DNA from: Listeria rocourtiae FSL F6-920
GTDB lineage: Bacteria > Bacillota > Bacilli > Lactobacillales > Listeriaceae
Reading direction: 5' to 3'
Assembly: GCF_000525975.1 (NCBI RefSeq)
Contig: NZ_AODK01000021.1
Location: 1 to 64,000 of the forward strand
DNA length: 64,000 bases
In this document: piece after piece, positions 19,434 through 30,429 of the stretch
How positions within the stretch are numbered: position 1 is the stretch's first letter
How the letters are laid out: every line of letters begins with the position of its first letter
Notes under the pieces: model-generated
Seen by the model: the letters and a program-made list of their open reading frames with translations, nothing else
The model's database searches: none
Told to the model about the DNA's origin: nothing
Translations under genes and position numbers: made by a program

Positions 19434-20654
19434 ATGAAACTTCGCCTACAATTTATTCTTTCCGCATACGGTGCAATCCTAGGTGCCTTTGTCGCAATAT
19501 TATCGTTTTTATTCATTGTTACCATTAATCAACTCATCGGTGTGCTTTGGAATAATCCCCATGATGCATTCCCAAATCCATCTTACTGGCCACTCATTAT
19601 CTGCCCCATTGGCGGGATTTTCGTTGGTCTTACACAAAAATACCTCGGCGCATATCCCTCCGAAATGAATGAGATTATGGGAGAATTTCAAAAAAATGGA
19701 CGCATAGAATACCGAGGACGCATTTGGCGCAATATTGTAGCCGCGATAGTTATTCTAACATTTGGAGCTAGCTTGGGGCCTGAAGCCGCACTTGTTAGCA
19801 TTTGTTCGGGTCTAGTAACCTGGGCTGGTGATAGGCTCCACTTTACCTATGAAGAACGTAAAGATTTCACAGAGTTAGGAATTGGAACAATGCTTTCTAT
19901 TATTTTTGTAGCTCCGTTGTATGGTATTGCTGCAACCCAAGAAAAGCGCCCAAAAACCGAAGATAAGAAATTCCATACGCAAAAAATGATAATTTACGTT
20001 ATATCTATCGCAGCAGGCCTTCTCTTGCTCCATTACCTTCTTGGGCTACGAGGCGACAGCGGTCTATTCGTATTACTTGGGCAATCCACCATCTCATGGC
20101 CAGAACTGCTACTATTCGTTCCGCTCGTCTTTGCCGGAAAATATTTCGGCTTGATATACGACCAATTCGGAAAATTCGTGGCGTGGCTAACTAAGAAGCT
20201 ACCTCACAACCCAATCGTTCTAGCCGTTATCGGCGGAGTTACACTAGGTATCACAGCCTACTTCCTACCATACATGCTCTTTTCAGGCGAACACTACTTT
20301 CCAGACATAGCTGCCGCATCGAAAAGCATGTCATTTCTACTTTTACTAACAATTGGTCTAGCGAAGTTATTCATTACAAAAGTTTGCCTAGGCACTGGAT
20401 GGCGTGGTGGTCACATCTTCCCAATTATTTTCGCAAGCATCATCACGGGATTTGCACTCACACACATCTTGCCTTTTGACAGTATTTTTATCGTAGCAGT
20501 TTTTGCAACGGCTTCATGCACTAATATTTTAAAACTGCCATTAGCAAGCGCCTTGTTAATTATGCTATTTTTCCCTTACATCTTATGGCCTGTCGTTTTT
20601 GCAGCAGCCTACTTATCGGCCTACAAGCCTAACAAAAAGAAGCTCGCAGTATAA
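19434..20654 (+). CDS. CLC-family chloride channel/transporter-like protein
   Basis: A 406-residue polytopic membrane protein of the CLC family. It has many hydrophobic helices and the motifs FGASLGPEAALV (about 115-127, the GxxGPE region) and GWRGGHIFP (about 320-330, the GxFxP region). The usual gating glutamate motif GREGP is replaced by ASLGPE, as in a divergent bacterial branch, so chloride versus fluoride or other anion selectivity is not settled. GGAGG stands nine bases before the ATG at 19434. The gene stands alone between terminators. Confidence 0.8.
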   Translation: MKLRLQFILSAYGAILGAFVAILSFLFIVTINQLIGVLWNNPHDAFPNPSYWPLIICPIGGIFVGLTQKYLGAYPSEMNEIMGEFQKNGRIEYRGRIWRNIVAAIVILTFGASLGPEAALVSICSGLVTWAGDRLHFTYEERKDFTELGIGTMLSIIFVAPLYGIAATQEKRPKTEDKKFHTQKMIIYVISIAAGLLLLHYLLGLRGDSGLFVLLGQSTISWPELLLFVPLVFAGKYFGLIYDQFGKFVAWLTKKLPHNPIVLAVIGGVTLGITAYFLPYMLFSGEHYFPDIAAASKSMSFLLLLTIGLAKLFITKVCLGTGWRGGHIFPIIFASIITGFALTHILPFDSIFIVAVFATASCTNILKLPLASALLIMLFFPYILWPVVFAAAYLSAYKPNKKKLAV

Positions 20655-20657
20655 AAA

Positions 20658-20703
20658 ATATGCTAAGTTTAGTCATTTCGAAACTAAGCTTAGCATATTT
20701 TTA
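20658..20703. terminator. Bidirectional terminator between the CLC gene and guaB
   Basis: ATATGCTAAGTTTAG and CTAAGCTTAGCATAT pair with one mismatch. A-rich and T-rich flanks allow termination of both converging genes. Confidence 0.85.
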
Positions 20704-20706
20704 ATT

Positions 20707-22248
<1,542 letters not shown>

Positions 22249-22405
22249 TCACTCGTAACTTCGCTTCGTTTCCGCCGATAGATTTTGCTAATTAGATAAA
22301 TGCTACAAGAAATCAGGCCATATGTCAAGAGGCTGATAATTATCAGTTTTTTCTGAACTAGTTTGACTTTCAGACTATCCACGAACTATTTTGATATGAA
22401 AGGAG

Positions 22406-24085
22406 TTATAGCTGTTTTTCACATTCACCAAACATAGGTATATAGACCCTACGTTTCACGCGAAACAACTGCTTTTTCTTTTTTTTGGCTGCATATGAAT
22501 AATTTCCATTATATGAAAAAATCTGTCCTTGTTCTAACCAAACTGTCTTATCGAAAATCTGATCCATAAAAAAACGGTCATGTGAGATTGCAACAATCGT
22601 CCCTTCAAAATTTCGTAGCGCCTCCTCTAACACTTCCCGAGATGCAATATCCAGATGATTCGTTGGCTCATCTAAAAGTAGCGTATTAACTGGCTGGTTT
22701 ATAAACTGCGCTAAACAAAGTCGCATTCGTTCGCCACCACTCAAGTTCGCGACTTTTCGAAACACCATTTCACCGTAAAACAAGAACGTTGCTAACATAT
22801 GTCTCGCGTCACCCTCCACTACCGCGACTTTATCGCGAAATGCCTCAATGACCGTCTGATTCTCATCACCGACATCCATCTGTTGCGATAAATAAGCAAT
22901 ATCTACACTAGGTCCCACGTGAACCATCCCGATATCAGGTTGCAAATTCCCAAGAATCAGCTGCAAAAGAGTTGACTTACCAGCACCATTCTCGCCGACA
23001 ATTGCAATCCGCTCCTTCTGTCGCACGTGCCAGTTTAGGTCGTCAAACAAAACTCGCGTCCCAAATTCCAAACAAACCTGATCAAAAACCACGACATCCT
23101 CCCCGCTGCGCTTCGACTCCTCAAATTTCAGCTGCATATTCTTTTGCTCCAAAGCGGGTTTCTTCAAGACCTCTATCCGATTCAGCGCCTTCTCCATACT
23201 TTTCGCCCGCCGGAACAAAGCGTCATTTGGTGGATTTGCCTCCATCGCCCATTGCCGCAAACGCTTGATTGCCTGCTTCATCTTTTTAATTTTCTTCTGC
23301 TGATCCTTATAATCCCTGAATTCTTTAAGCAACCGGTCCTCACGCTCTACCAAATACCCTGAAAAATTCGTGTGATACGTAATCAATTCTTTATTTTCAA
23401 GCTCGACAATCTTGCGTACGACCTCATCCAAGAAGTATCTATCATGCGAAACAACCAATACTGTTCCTCGATAAGCCTTCAAAAACTGCGTCAACCACTC
23501 AACAGCCTGCAAATCCAAGTGATTCGTTGGCTCGTCAAGCAATAGTAAATCAGGTTCTTCCAACAACATCCGGGCTAGCGACACCTTCGTCTGTTCTCCA
23601 CCGCTCAAATTCCCCCACAATTGATTCGCCAAATGAGGAATACCCAGTCCATGCAAAATTTTGTCCATATTAGTGTCCAAGTTGTAACCACCAAGCTCGA
23701 TAAAGTGCGACTGCTTCTCCCCATATTTTTGTAGCAGTCCCTCACTTGTGTCCTCCATCATGCGACTTTCCATTGCTTCTAACTCGATTCGTAAAGCTAC
23801 TATATGTTCAAATGCCGTACTCAAAAAATCACGAACAACCATTGTTTCTAAAACACTTGGCATCTGGTCTAACAACCCTATTGTTGCACCCTTTTGAACC
23901 GATACTAAACCATCATCAGGCATCTCTAACCGTGCAATAATTTTTAAAATCGTACTCTTCCCTTCACCGTTTCGACCAATGAGCCCTATTCTTTCTCCTT
24001 GCTCTATTTGCAAATTAATTTTTTCCAGAATCAAATCACCAGTAAAACGTTTCGTTACATTATTTAAAGCTACTACTGTCATCAT
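22406..24085 (-). CDS. ABC-F family ATPase
   Basis: A soluble protein with two ABC cassettes and no membrane part: Walker A GRNGEGKST and GENGAGKST, signatures LSGGEQTKVSLARM and LSGGERMRLCLAQ, and Walker B LLLLDEPTNHLD twice. A charged inter-domain linker around residues 245-310 (DQQKKIKKMKQAIKRLRQW) marks ABC-F proteins, which bind the ribosomal E site and act in translation or antibiotic protection. I cannot assign it to a resistance subtype. The start may be either of two adjacent ATGs after GAGGAG. The C-terminus passes through an A8 run; removing one base would end the protein sooner (KKRKSSCFA), so the last 25 residues are uncertain. Confidence 0.87.
   Translation of the reverse strand: MMTVVALNNVTKRFTGDLILEKINLQIEQGERIGLIGRNGEGKSTILKIIARLEMPDDGLVSVQKGATIGLLDQMPSVLETMVVRDFLSTAFEHIVALRIELEAMESRMMEDTSEGLLQKYGEKQSHFIELGGYNLDTNMDKILHGLGIPHLANQLWGNLSGGEQTKVSLARMLLEEPDLLLLDEPTNHLDLQAVEWLTQFLKAYRGTVLVVSHDRYFLDEVVRKIVELENKELITYHTNFSGYLVEREDRLLKEFRDYKDQQKKIKKMKQAIKRLRQWAMEANPPNDALFRRAKSMEKALNRIEVLKKPALEQKNMQLKFEESKRSGEDVVVFDQVCLEFGTRVLFDDLNWHVRQKERIAIVGENGAGKSTLLQLILGNLQPDIGMVHVGPSVDIAYLSQQMDVGDENQTVIEAFRDKVAVVEGDARHMLATFLFYGEMVFRKVANLSGGERMRLCLAQFINQPVNTLLLDEPTNHLDIASREVLEEALRNFEGTIVAISHDRFFMDQIFDKTVWLEQGQIFSYNGNYSYAAKKKKKQLFRVKRRVYIPMFGECEKQL
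22452..22467. promoter_or_regulatory. Degenerate parS-like site
   Basis: CGTTTCACGCGAAACA matches the 16-base parS consensus TGTTTCACGTGAAACA at 14 positions. It lies in the 3' end of the ABC-F gene. The two changes may weaken ParB binding. Confidence 0.4.
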
Positions 24086-24179
24086 TCCTACTCCTCTTCA
24101 TCATTCGAGAAGCATTTCATCCATTCACCTAAAAACCACTAGCTCTTTAGATTTAAACTAGTTTTCCTAGCATTTTTGT

Positions 24180-24195
24180 TGTTTCACGTGAAACA
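24180..24195. promoter_or_regulatory. parS: parS centromere site
   Basis: Exact TGTTTCACGTGAAACA palindrome, the ParB nucleation site, in the gap upstream of the ABC-F gene. Confidence 0.93.
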
Positions 24196-24549
24196 ATCTA
24201 TTTTAACATACAACAAAAAAGCCCAAGAAGAAATCCTTAAGAAACCATATAAAATGGTCAATAGTTAGAGACGCACTGCATCGCACTCTAAACTTAGGAT
24301 TAGTCCTAGGACTTTTATTTTAATCTAGGAATCCATGCTTCTCTTATTTTTCCGATATTCAGTTACGCAAATTGGGCAGATTTGTCCCCTGTAACTGAAA
24401 AAATGGAAAAAATGGCACGGATGATACTACATAAATTGGCAACTAACTTCAAACGTGCTATCGAGAATTTCATGGATTCCTCACCTCTTTTCGGTTCTAA
24501 AATATGCTTTCAGAATACTAGGTTTGGCCGGAATTGTCAAACCTTATTC
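24196..24549. other. Non-coding gap between the parS site and the GH18 gene
   Basis: No gene was found. A short hairpin (TAGGA-TTAG-TCCTA near 24295-24310) followed by TTTTATTTT might terminate plus-strand transcription, but no plus-strand gene lies before it. Confidence 0.35.
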
Positions 24550-26331
24550 TTACGCCTTTACTTTTTTTCGGTACAGAATAACGCTGGATGTCAACATTGC
24601 TAACAATCCAATGGCGATTAACCAATTACCAGATGTATCTCCAGTTTCAGGTAGCTCGCCAACTTTCTCTGGACTTTTTACAGCTTTGACTGCATTTTCC
24701 ACCTTCACATCTTTTCCGACGTCCACAGTCGGTGCTGGAGCTTTGGCCGCCTCGGCTTTACTGTAAATATAGATTACTTCTTGTGCCATCTCCGAGAATG
24801 TACCACTGCTCTCGCCTTTCACTTCTTGTAGTGTATAGTCTGGGATATCTTTCTTGGCAGTTTCGTAACTGTCACCGAACTTCCCAATTAATTGGGCATT
24901 TTCAGCAAGCTTCTGACCATTTGTATCTTGATAAATTGCCGTCACTGGCTGAGGAATCGCATCAATACGGTTTACAAGCTTAGCCACAGCGGTATCCACT
25001 TCGCTCGTTGCATATTTTTTCCCGCCAAGTAGGCTCACTAACTCGTCTTTTGCTACTCTCAATGCTTCAATACTTGTCGAATTACCCACCACTTTACTCA
25101 AAATCATCGTGGCCTGATCGATAGCCGCAAATGCAGGTGCAAGATCAATACTCATCAACTCTTTCTCCAAAAGGGGATCGTAAGTAGGGCTAATCGCCGT
25201 TTCAAAATTTGCTCCTAAAATCACGGCATTCACCTCATAAAGATTGCTCGCCGTTTCAATCAAGTTTTCAAGTTCAGCTACCTTTTCAGGAGTCAGCGCT
25301 TTACTATGCTTAATACGTTGTAAATGATGCTTGGCGAAACCTTTCACGCTGTCCACAGAATAACCATTTACCTCTAAGATTGCTGTTTTCGTCCACAACA
25401 GATTCGAAGGTGTAACACTACTTATATCAGGCTCATTATACGTTTTTCCATCCCGATCAAAGGCGTAAAGAAACATACCTGACAAATTATTTTCCCGCAC
25501 ATATTTAGCCAACTGATATATATTTGATTCCTCATATGGGAGTTTCGTGTCATACCATCGATTCCGGTCCTGCTCCTCTGGGAACGTGAGCCCTGGCAAG
25601 AATTTATCCTTCGCAATATACGGAGCATAGGCATTCGATGACATTTCCGTGCGATTCGTACCACTGCCATACTGCTGATACGCCAACACATCAAAACTAT
25701 CACTCACATTTTTGAATGGAGCCATCGTTTCTGCGTTTGTGTCATATAAAAATAGCGTACCATTATTCGCTTTCGGACCAATATATTTCGACAGCGCCTT
25801 AATCACACCATCTGAAATTTTTACATCATCTGCACTTGGATGTGTTTCCATGTCAATGTCCAAACCATCCAATCCCCACGGCGTCATCAATTCTTCTAAT
25901 AAAGCTTTCGCATAAGCATCAAATTCCTGCTCCGTTGGGAATGCGCCTGCATAAGGAATCGCTAGCAGTTTAGAATAATCAAAGCCACGAATCAGCTTGA
26001 CTCCGCGCGCATGTAATTCTGGGCCGTATTCCGTTTTTAACTTATCAAAAAATGGTTTTGCAAGTTCCTCCTGACCCGGTGGTACATAGCTAAAAACGTT
26101 AACAATATTAATCCCATATGGAATATCGCTCATGCTAATCCAGTTTTCATCTGGCAAACTAGTGTTGACTCCCTTCATTTCAACATCACGCCAAGCTCGG
26201 TAATAAACCAAGAAATTTTTATTCGTCATTTGTTCCTCTGCCATAACTTTATGAGATGGCATTGAAAAAGCTGGGATTAGACTAAGACATAAAACAAAAA
26301 CAAGTGAAAAAATAAGACCTTTTTTACGCAT
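24550..26331 (-). CDS. Wall-anchored GH18 endo-beta-N-acetylglucosaminidase-like enzyme
   Basis: A 593-residue surface enzyme. It has a signal peptide (MRKKGLIFSLVFVLCLSLIP, cut near KVMA) and a glycoside hydrolase 18 barrel at about 38-310 with the catalytic DGLDIDME motif at 155-162 (acid Glu162). A helical spacer follows (about 330-450), then one MucBP-type domain (about 455-520), and a sortase signal LPETG with a hydrophobic segment and basic end (RKKVKA). The barrel resembles EndoS/EndoF-type enzymes, which cut the chitobiose core of N-glycans, more than chitinases; this is a family-level judgement. The ATG at 26331 follows GGGG by nine bases. A cre-like site about 70 bases upstream suggests catabolite repression. 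Confidence 0.85.
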   Translation of the reverse strand: MRKKGLIFSLVFVLCLSLIPAFSMPSHKVMAEEQMTNKNFLVYYRAWRDVEMKGVNTSLPDENWISMSDIPYGINIVNVFSYVPPGQEELAKPFFDKLKTEYGPELHARGVKLIRGFDYSKLLAIPYAGAFPTEQEFDAYAKALLEELMTPWGLDGLDIDMETHPSADDVKISDGVIKALSKYIGPKANNGTLFLYDTNAETMAPFKNVSDSFDVLAYQQYGSGTNRTEMSSNAYAPYIAKDKFLPGLTFPEEQDRNRWYDTKLPYEESNIYQLAKYVRENNLSGMFLYAFDRDGKTYNEPDISSVTPSNLLWTKTAILEVNGYSVDSVKGFAKHHLQRIKHSKALTPEKVAELENLIETASNLYEVNAVILGANFETAISPTYDPLLEKELMSIDLAPAFAAIDQATMILSKVVGNSTSIEALRVAKDELVSLLGGKKYATSEVDTAVAKLVNRIDAIPQPVTAIYQDTNGQKLAENAQLIGKFGDSYETAKKDIPDYTLQEVKGESSGTFSEMAQEVIYIYSKAEAAKAPAPTVDVGKDVKVENAVKAVKSPEKVGELPETGDTSGNWLIAIGLLAMLTSSVILYRKKVKA

Positions 26332-26399
26332 GAAAAAACCCCTTTTCATTTTTGAAAATATTATTTCTAATCTATCCAAGGCATTCTGAACAGGATTGA

Positions 26400-26413
26400 A
26401 AAAAGCGCTTTCA
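26400..26413 (-). promoter_or_regulatory. cre-like site (CcpA) upstream of the GH18 gene
   Basis: Minus strand TGAAAGCGCTTTTT matches the cre consensus TGWAARCGYTWNCW at 13 of 14 positions. Confidence 0.6.
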
Positions 26414-26527
26414 AAACTATCTTATCATAGATAAAATTGTATTATATAGATAAATTAAAGGTATTAGTGTACAAATTATTGTTTAGATAACATGATCAAG
26501 TTCCTAACTAGCCCTTATGAACGTAAA

Positions 26528-26568
26528 AATCGCACATGTCTAGGAAACAACACTAGACTTGTGCGATT
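26528..26568 (-). terminator. Terminator of the AraC-type gene
   Basis: AAATCGCACAAGTCTAG and CTAGACATGTGCGATTT form a long stem just after the stop codon, followed on the minus strand by TTTTTACG. Confidence 0.85.
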
Positions 26569-26576
26569 TAAAGGTA

Positions 26577-27449
26577 TTACTTTCTAATAACAGGTATCCA
26601 TATTTCACTTTTATAATCAGGTTTGCTCGTATCTGGGCTTTCATTCCATAGTATCTCAGGTCCAGGAACAACTTCGTAACCTGATGTTGGTAGCCACTCA
26701 GAATAAATTCTTGCCCAAACATCCTGTAGAGCTTGAGGAAATTCACCGCATACTGTAAACACTGCCCAGTTTGAAGGGAGTACATTTAAAGTTTCCCATC
26801 TAGCCGGTATATTATCTACTGTTGTAGCAACACCGATATATTGATCCAACTCGGCACCTTCTTGTCGACCCTCTCCAAAATTCGTTGAAGCGCAAATAAT
26901 ACCCGATGGTTGGATGTTTGATAATTTTTTAAGTGCCACAAAATCTTCTGGCTTTAAGCGTGCCCACATGTCATCCATTTGTGGATTCACACCTTCATAA
27001 ACCAACTTTATACGCTTGCTAATTCCTACAATTTTAAATGCTTCCTTTGTTTCAATCCGATAATCCATAAGATTTCCTCCTTGTACTTTTAACTGGAAGG
27101 TCATAGGAAGAAACGCTTTTAACTGTACCGTATCTTTTCTAGCCTGAGTAGGAGTTACATGGTGCAATGACTGGAATGCTCTTGTAAAAGCATCAGGTGA
27201 TTCATAACCAAAGCGTATCGCAATATCAATAATCTTTTCATCGCTATCTCTGAGTAATATAGCTGCAACTGCCAATTTTCTGAGCCGAATATACTCACTA
27301 AGCGGCATTCCCGCAAGGTAAGAAAAAACACGCCTGAAATGATATTCTGAACAGCAGGCTATTTTTGATAACTCTAAGTAATCTAGCTCATCCATCAAGT
27401 GCGCTTCAATATACTGCATCGCGAGATTCATTTGTTTGATTGTATCCAT
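26577..27449 (-). CDS. AraC-family regulator with GyrI-like ligand-binding domain
   Basis: 290 residues. Residues 1-105 carry two helix-turn-helix motifs of the AraC type (LSKIACCSEYHFRRVFSYL, then AIRFGYESPDAFTRAF). Residues about 130-290 form a GyrI-like/effector-binding domain (YRIETKEAFKIVGIS to the end, with the WARIYSEWLPTSGYE segment). This pairing, with the DNA-binding part first, is that of Rob/YdeE-like regulators that sense small hydrophobic or cationic molecules. The ATG follows AAAGGAGG by nine bases. It has its own terminator. Its targets are not evident; the divergent WxL gene at 27671 is the closest candidate. Confidence 0.88.
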   Translation of the reverse strand: MDTIKQMNLAMQYIEAHLMDELDYLELSKIACCSEYHFRRVFSYLAGMPLSEYIRLRKLAVAAILLRDSDEKIIDIAIRFGYESPDAFTRAFQSLHHVTPTQARKDTVQLKAFLPMTFQLKVQGGNLMDYRIETKEAFKIVGISKRIKLVYEGVNPQMDDMWARLKPEDFVALKKLSNIQPSGIICASTNFGEGRQEGAELDQYIGVATTVDNIPARWETLNVLPSNWAVFTVCGEFPQALQDVWARIYSEWLPTSGYEVVPGPEILWNESPDTSKPDYKSEIWIPVIRK

Positions 27450-27670
27450 ATCTATGACCTCCTTTCAAGAAAATTTTATCAAAACTACAATGAGTTCACC
27501 CGTCATTATCGTTGCAGATACTAACGATGTTCCTATGCTGTGTCATTATGAAAAGTCTCCATCACAAATATCCAAAATCCAGAAAAAGAAGTGATAGACT
27601 GCATAACTAATACTAGACTAATATGTAATGTATGCCGTACCCGAAGAATAATAAAAAAAGAGGTTATAAA

Positions 27671-28837
27671 ATGAAAAAAATTGTATCCACACTATTAACT
27701 GCAATCATGTTATGTTTTACATTTAGCCAAACTGTCTCTGCCGTTGAAATAGTTGAACGCCCAGGAAGACCCGATCCTAATAATTCTTGGGCCACTTATC
27801 TCGGTATCCCTAAACAAGATGAAGTAAAGGCAGCCATCCAAAAAGCGCTAGCTCAATCCATCCAGCGACAATTATCCAATGTCACTTTACCAGCTGAGGT
27901 TGGTAGCGAAGTCAGTGTACCTTTGAAGCTTGATACCATTTATGAATATTTTAGATTTGACAAAGAAAAATTGGTTCAACGAAATTCGTACTTCTGGTAT
28001 ATTCGCAACAATAATCATCGTGTGGTATTGGATGAGGTCAGTCTTAAGGATTTTGCTATATCCCATGATGGCGGTTCTGAAATTGAAGTGACGATAACAA
28101 GCAACAAACTGTCTTCAAAAGAAAACACTACACTAACAATTAAAAGGTTACAACCTTCAAAACGAACAGAATACCAACTAATCATTGCCAATGCCCTTTT
28201 TGAAAGTGATGGCTATTTTAATGGTCCATGGGGTTGGTGGGATGGCACTTACGGTTATCGCATTTTAGAGCCTGGACATTGGGATACTATTCCTACCACC
28301 GATCATGGAGGGCTAGAAGAATTTGACGATGCAACACCAATATACCACTATAGAACAACGCCTAATGGACCCACAGATGATATTCAGATGACCCTGACTG
28401 CCGAACTCAAGGAAGAAGGAAAACTAGAGCTCACCGTTCCGGAAAAACTCATATTTAACGATATTGCTATATCAGATCGAGAACAAATCATTCAACGGAA
28501 CATCCGCGAAAACCTTGGTTTAATTGTAACAGATGGACGCGATATAGATAACCAAGACGATTGGTACCTTACTGCACAAGTTCAAAACCAAGATAATAGC
28601 TTAGCCCCTTATTTAATCTATCGCGAACCTGGACAAAGTGACCAATATTTAATGGACAATGCTCGAATATATGCACATACGAAACAAGAAAATACCCAAA
28701 GCCCTTTAGAAGTTAATATTTCTGATACATGGTCAGACGAAAGTGGACTCTTATTGAAAATTCCCGTTAGAAACAGCTTGAGATCTAATCAAACATATCA
28801 GACAACGATTACTTGGAACCTTGTTAAAGCTCCCTAG
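27671..28837 (+). CDS. WxL-domain surface protein
   Basis: A secreted protein of 388 residues with a signal peptide MKKIVSTLLTAIMLCFTFSQ, cut near TVSA. The C-terminal part (about 215-388) looks like a WxL domain. A W-x-L motif appears as DDWYLTAQV after LIVTDGRDIDNQ, and the end ITWNLVKAP matches the usual final strand. Such domains bind peptidoglycan non-covalently and pair with DUF916 proteins, one of which is broken at 7239-8268. The N-terminal half (about 40-200) is not recognised and contains a Trp/Gly-rich patch (NGPWGWWDGTYGY). The start has AGAGG seven bases upstream; a longer in-frame start is unlikely because it precedes the signal peptide with polar residues. Confidence 0.72.
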   Translation: MKKIVSTLLTAIMLCFTFSQTVSAVEIVERPGRPDPNNSWATYLGIPKQDEVKAAIQKALAQSIQRQLSNVTLPAEVGSEVSVPLKLDTIYEYFRFDKEKLVQRNSYFWYIRNNNHRVVLDEVSLKDFAISHDGGSEIEVTITSNKLSSKENTTLTIKRLQPSKRTEYQLIIANALFESDGYFNGPWGWWDGTYGYRILEPGHWDTIPTTDHGGLEEFDDATPIYHYRTTPNGPTDDIQMTLTAELKEEGKLELTVPEKLIFNDIAISDREQIIQRNIRENLGLIVTDGRDIDNQDDWYLTAQVQNQDNSLAPYLIYREPGQSDQYLMDNARIYAHTKQENTQSPLEVNISDTWSDESGLLLKIPVRNSLRSNQTYQTTITWNLVKAP

Positions 28838-28932
28838 ATAAACAAATCTAACTGAACAAGCACGTCCACAAAAGGTTTGTAGAGCCTAGGACAAACTTTC
28901 ATGTCAGCTTCCACTGACATCAATCCATAATG

Positions 28933-29008
28933 AAAAAACTCATCAACTTGCAACTGTTTTTCTATCATAATAAAGATAGAGGAGTACGTTGTAGGTCGAT
29001 GAGTTTTT
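28933..29008 (+). terminator. Long terminator hairpin after the WxL gene
   Basis: GAAAAAACTCATC with adjacent bases pairs with GTTGTAGGTCGATGAGTTTTT around a roughly 30-base loop that contains a smaller stem. A T-tract follows. Confidence 0.6.
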
Positions 29009-29164
29009 GAGGTTCTTCAAAACCTCGAGGGATAAACTGAACCTTCATGCTCATTTGTACTATTAACTAAGCTTTCAAACATGCGTGTAAAACGCGTTTG
29101 GGACAAAGCTCCAGACTAGATAAAAATCGAACGAAAGCGTTTGTATTCAAGGGGTTTGGAAGGA

Positions 29165-29197
29165 TTACATGCTCGCTTTGCTCTCATGCATATTGGG
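29165..29197. repeat. Dispersed repeat copy
   Basis: 33 bases beginning TTACATGCTCGCTTTG match two positions in the 69-bp tandem repeat at 1801-1962. Confidence 0.8.
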
Positions 29198-29218
29198 ACT
29201 GTAACTCACTTCTTGTAC

Positions 29219-30067
29219 TTAGAACTCATATGGAAACATATTTACTTTATCAAGGTTTGTTATCGTTATGGAAAAGCCTGTCGCGATTTTTGTTTGACCT
29301 GAGGCGGATTGCATCGTTAACGTGTGAATATTTTCAGGTATATTATCAACTCTAAATTGACCTGCAGAACTATTTTGCCAGTTAAAAGTATAGCCAGCAC
29401 CGTTAATGAGGACACTTGGAGCTGCATGAGAATTAATTAGAAAATTAAGGCGTCCATTTTTATCCCTTACAATGTTTTTTGCGGTAAGTACATGATCGTT
29501 GAAGTTCCATGAAAGGTCTATTAATTTGCGGTCAGCTTCCTTTGTTGCATCCAGTACACGACCTATCCCTTGGTTATGGGCGTTGATTCTTTTTATGGCT
29601 CCTGGCCCAGAAAGAGCTGTACCAGCCATATCACCCAGTGGCTTGTGATTCAGAATACGGTTGTTGCTAATGTCCAAGTATTCTAACTTTCGTAGCGAAG
29701 TCAGTGGCATCATACCATCTGTGTCAATATGATTGTTATCAACATTGAGTTTCTTGAGATTAACAGCGAATTCAAGCCCTTTTAAATTGGAAATTTTCGC
29801 ATTCATAGCTGTTAAATCTACTAATTGTCTCAATTCCTCTGTTGTTATGGGTACGTCAATATTTGAATTACCATTTAAATTAAGTGCAATGGCTTCAGCT
29901 AGGCTTTTGTCTGGGAAAAAATCACTAATCTTTTTTTCTGCTTCCTTAGGACTTTGTAAACTCTGCGATGCCATTGCTCTTAATTCACCCATTTTATAGC
30001 CAGGCGATGTTAGAGTCAGTGCTACTATGGTTAATAATAAAATTCCCGAACATTGAAACATTTTCAT
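29219..30067 (-). CDS. Small secreted internalin-like leucine-rich repeat protein
   Basis: A 282-residue protein with an N-terminal hydrophobic signal (CSGILLLTIVALTLTSPG). The cap region resembles the internalin cap (ISDFFPDKSLAEAIALNLNG), and about three leucine-rich repeats follow (LTAMNAKISNLKGLEF, LKKLNVDNNHIDT, LEYLDISNNRILN; about 85-165). After these comes an Ig-like or unrecognised tail (about 200-282). No sortase or GW anchor is seen, so it would be released, as in the InlC class. The repeat count is much smaller than in known internalins. AAGGAG precedes the first of two nearby ATGs. No operon partner is visible; the flanking genes point away or are distant. Confidence 0.75.
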   Translation of the reverse strand: MKMFQCSGILLLTIVALTLTSPGYKMGELRAMASQSLQSPKEAEKKISDFFPDKSLAEAIALNLNGNSNIDVPITTEELRQLVDLTAMNAKISNLKGLEFAVNLKKLNVDNNHIDTDGMMPLTSLRKLEYLDISNNRILNHKPLGDMAGTALSGPGAIKRINAHNQGIGRVLDATKEADRKLIDLSWNFNDHVLTAKNIVRDKNGRLNFLINSHAAPSVLINGAGYTFNWQNSSAGQFRVDNIPENIHTLTMQSASGQTKIATGFSITITNLDKVNMFPYEF

Positions 30068-30429
30068 TTTTTTCTCCTTCTTTCTTGTTTATTAATATTA
30101 ATTTTTGGCGAATTAAAAAATTAGGAAGAGACACAGCTTAAATCGATGTTAATTTATGATCTAACTAAAATTTTTAATAGTCCTAATAAATTTAATATTA
30201 CAAAATTGTAAGTTTATTATCCTATAATGTCACCTTAATGACTTGAATAAATGTTTTTTTTTAGGTAAAATAAGGTTTGTATTAACTTTTAAAAGGGGGG
30301 ACGCGTTTGCTAGTGAATGATACGGGAATTTTCTAAAGCTACGAATCCAAAGCGCCATGGTGGTAGAGAAAAGTAGGTGTTCCAATCACGGTAACCTGCT
30401 AAAAACAAATAAGAGAGATGGGAAGGAAG
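30068..30429. other. Leader region upstream of the toxin-like gene
   Basis: No protein gene. The stretch from about 30290 to 30415 is noticeably GC-richer than its surroundings. It starts with a G-rich block (AAAGGGGGGACGCG) and holds a stem AGTAGGT/ACCTGCT (near 30374-30401). It might be a structured 5' leader. I compared it by eye with common riboswitch cores and did not recognise it. Confidence 0.35.

Larger units (their letters stand above)
28838..29218. other. Intergenic region with terminator and dispersed repeat
   Basis: No gene was found. It holds the terminator of the WxL gene and a copy of the dispersed repeat also seen at 1801-1962. A segment with CATGTCAGCTT and TGACA (28901-28920) loosely resembles 1538-1560, as if a longer intergenic element had been copied. 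Confidence 0.45.

Noticed and set aside
29131..29144. cre-like sequence in the dispersed repeat region
   Set aside because: Only 12 of 14 positions match and no promoter or start codon is near.
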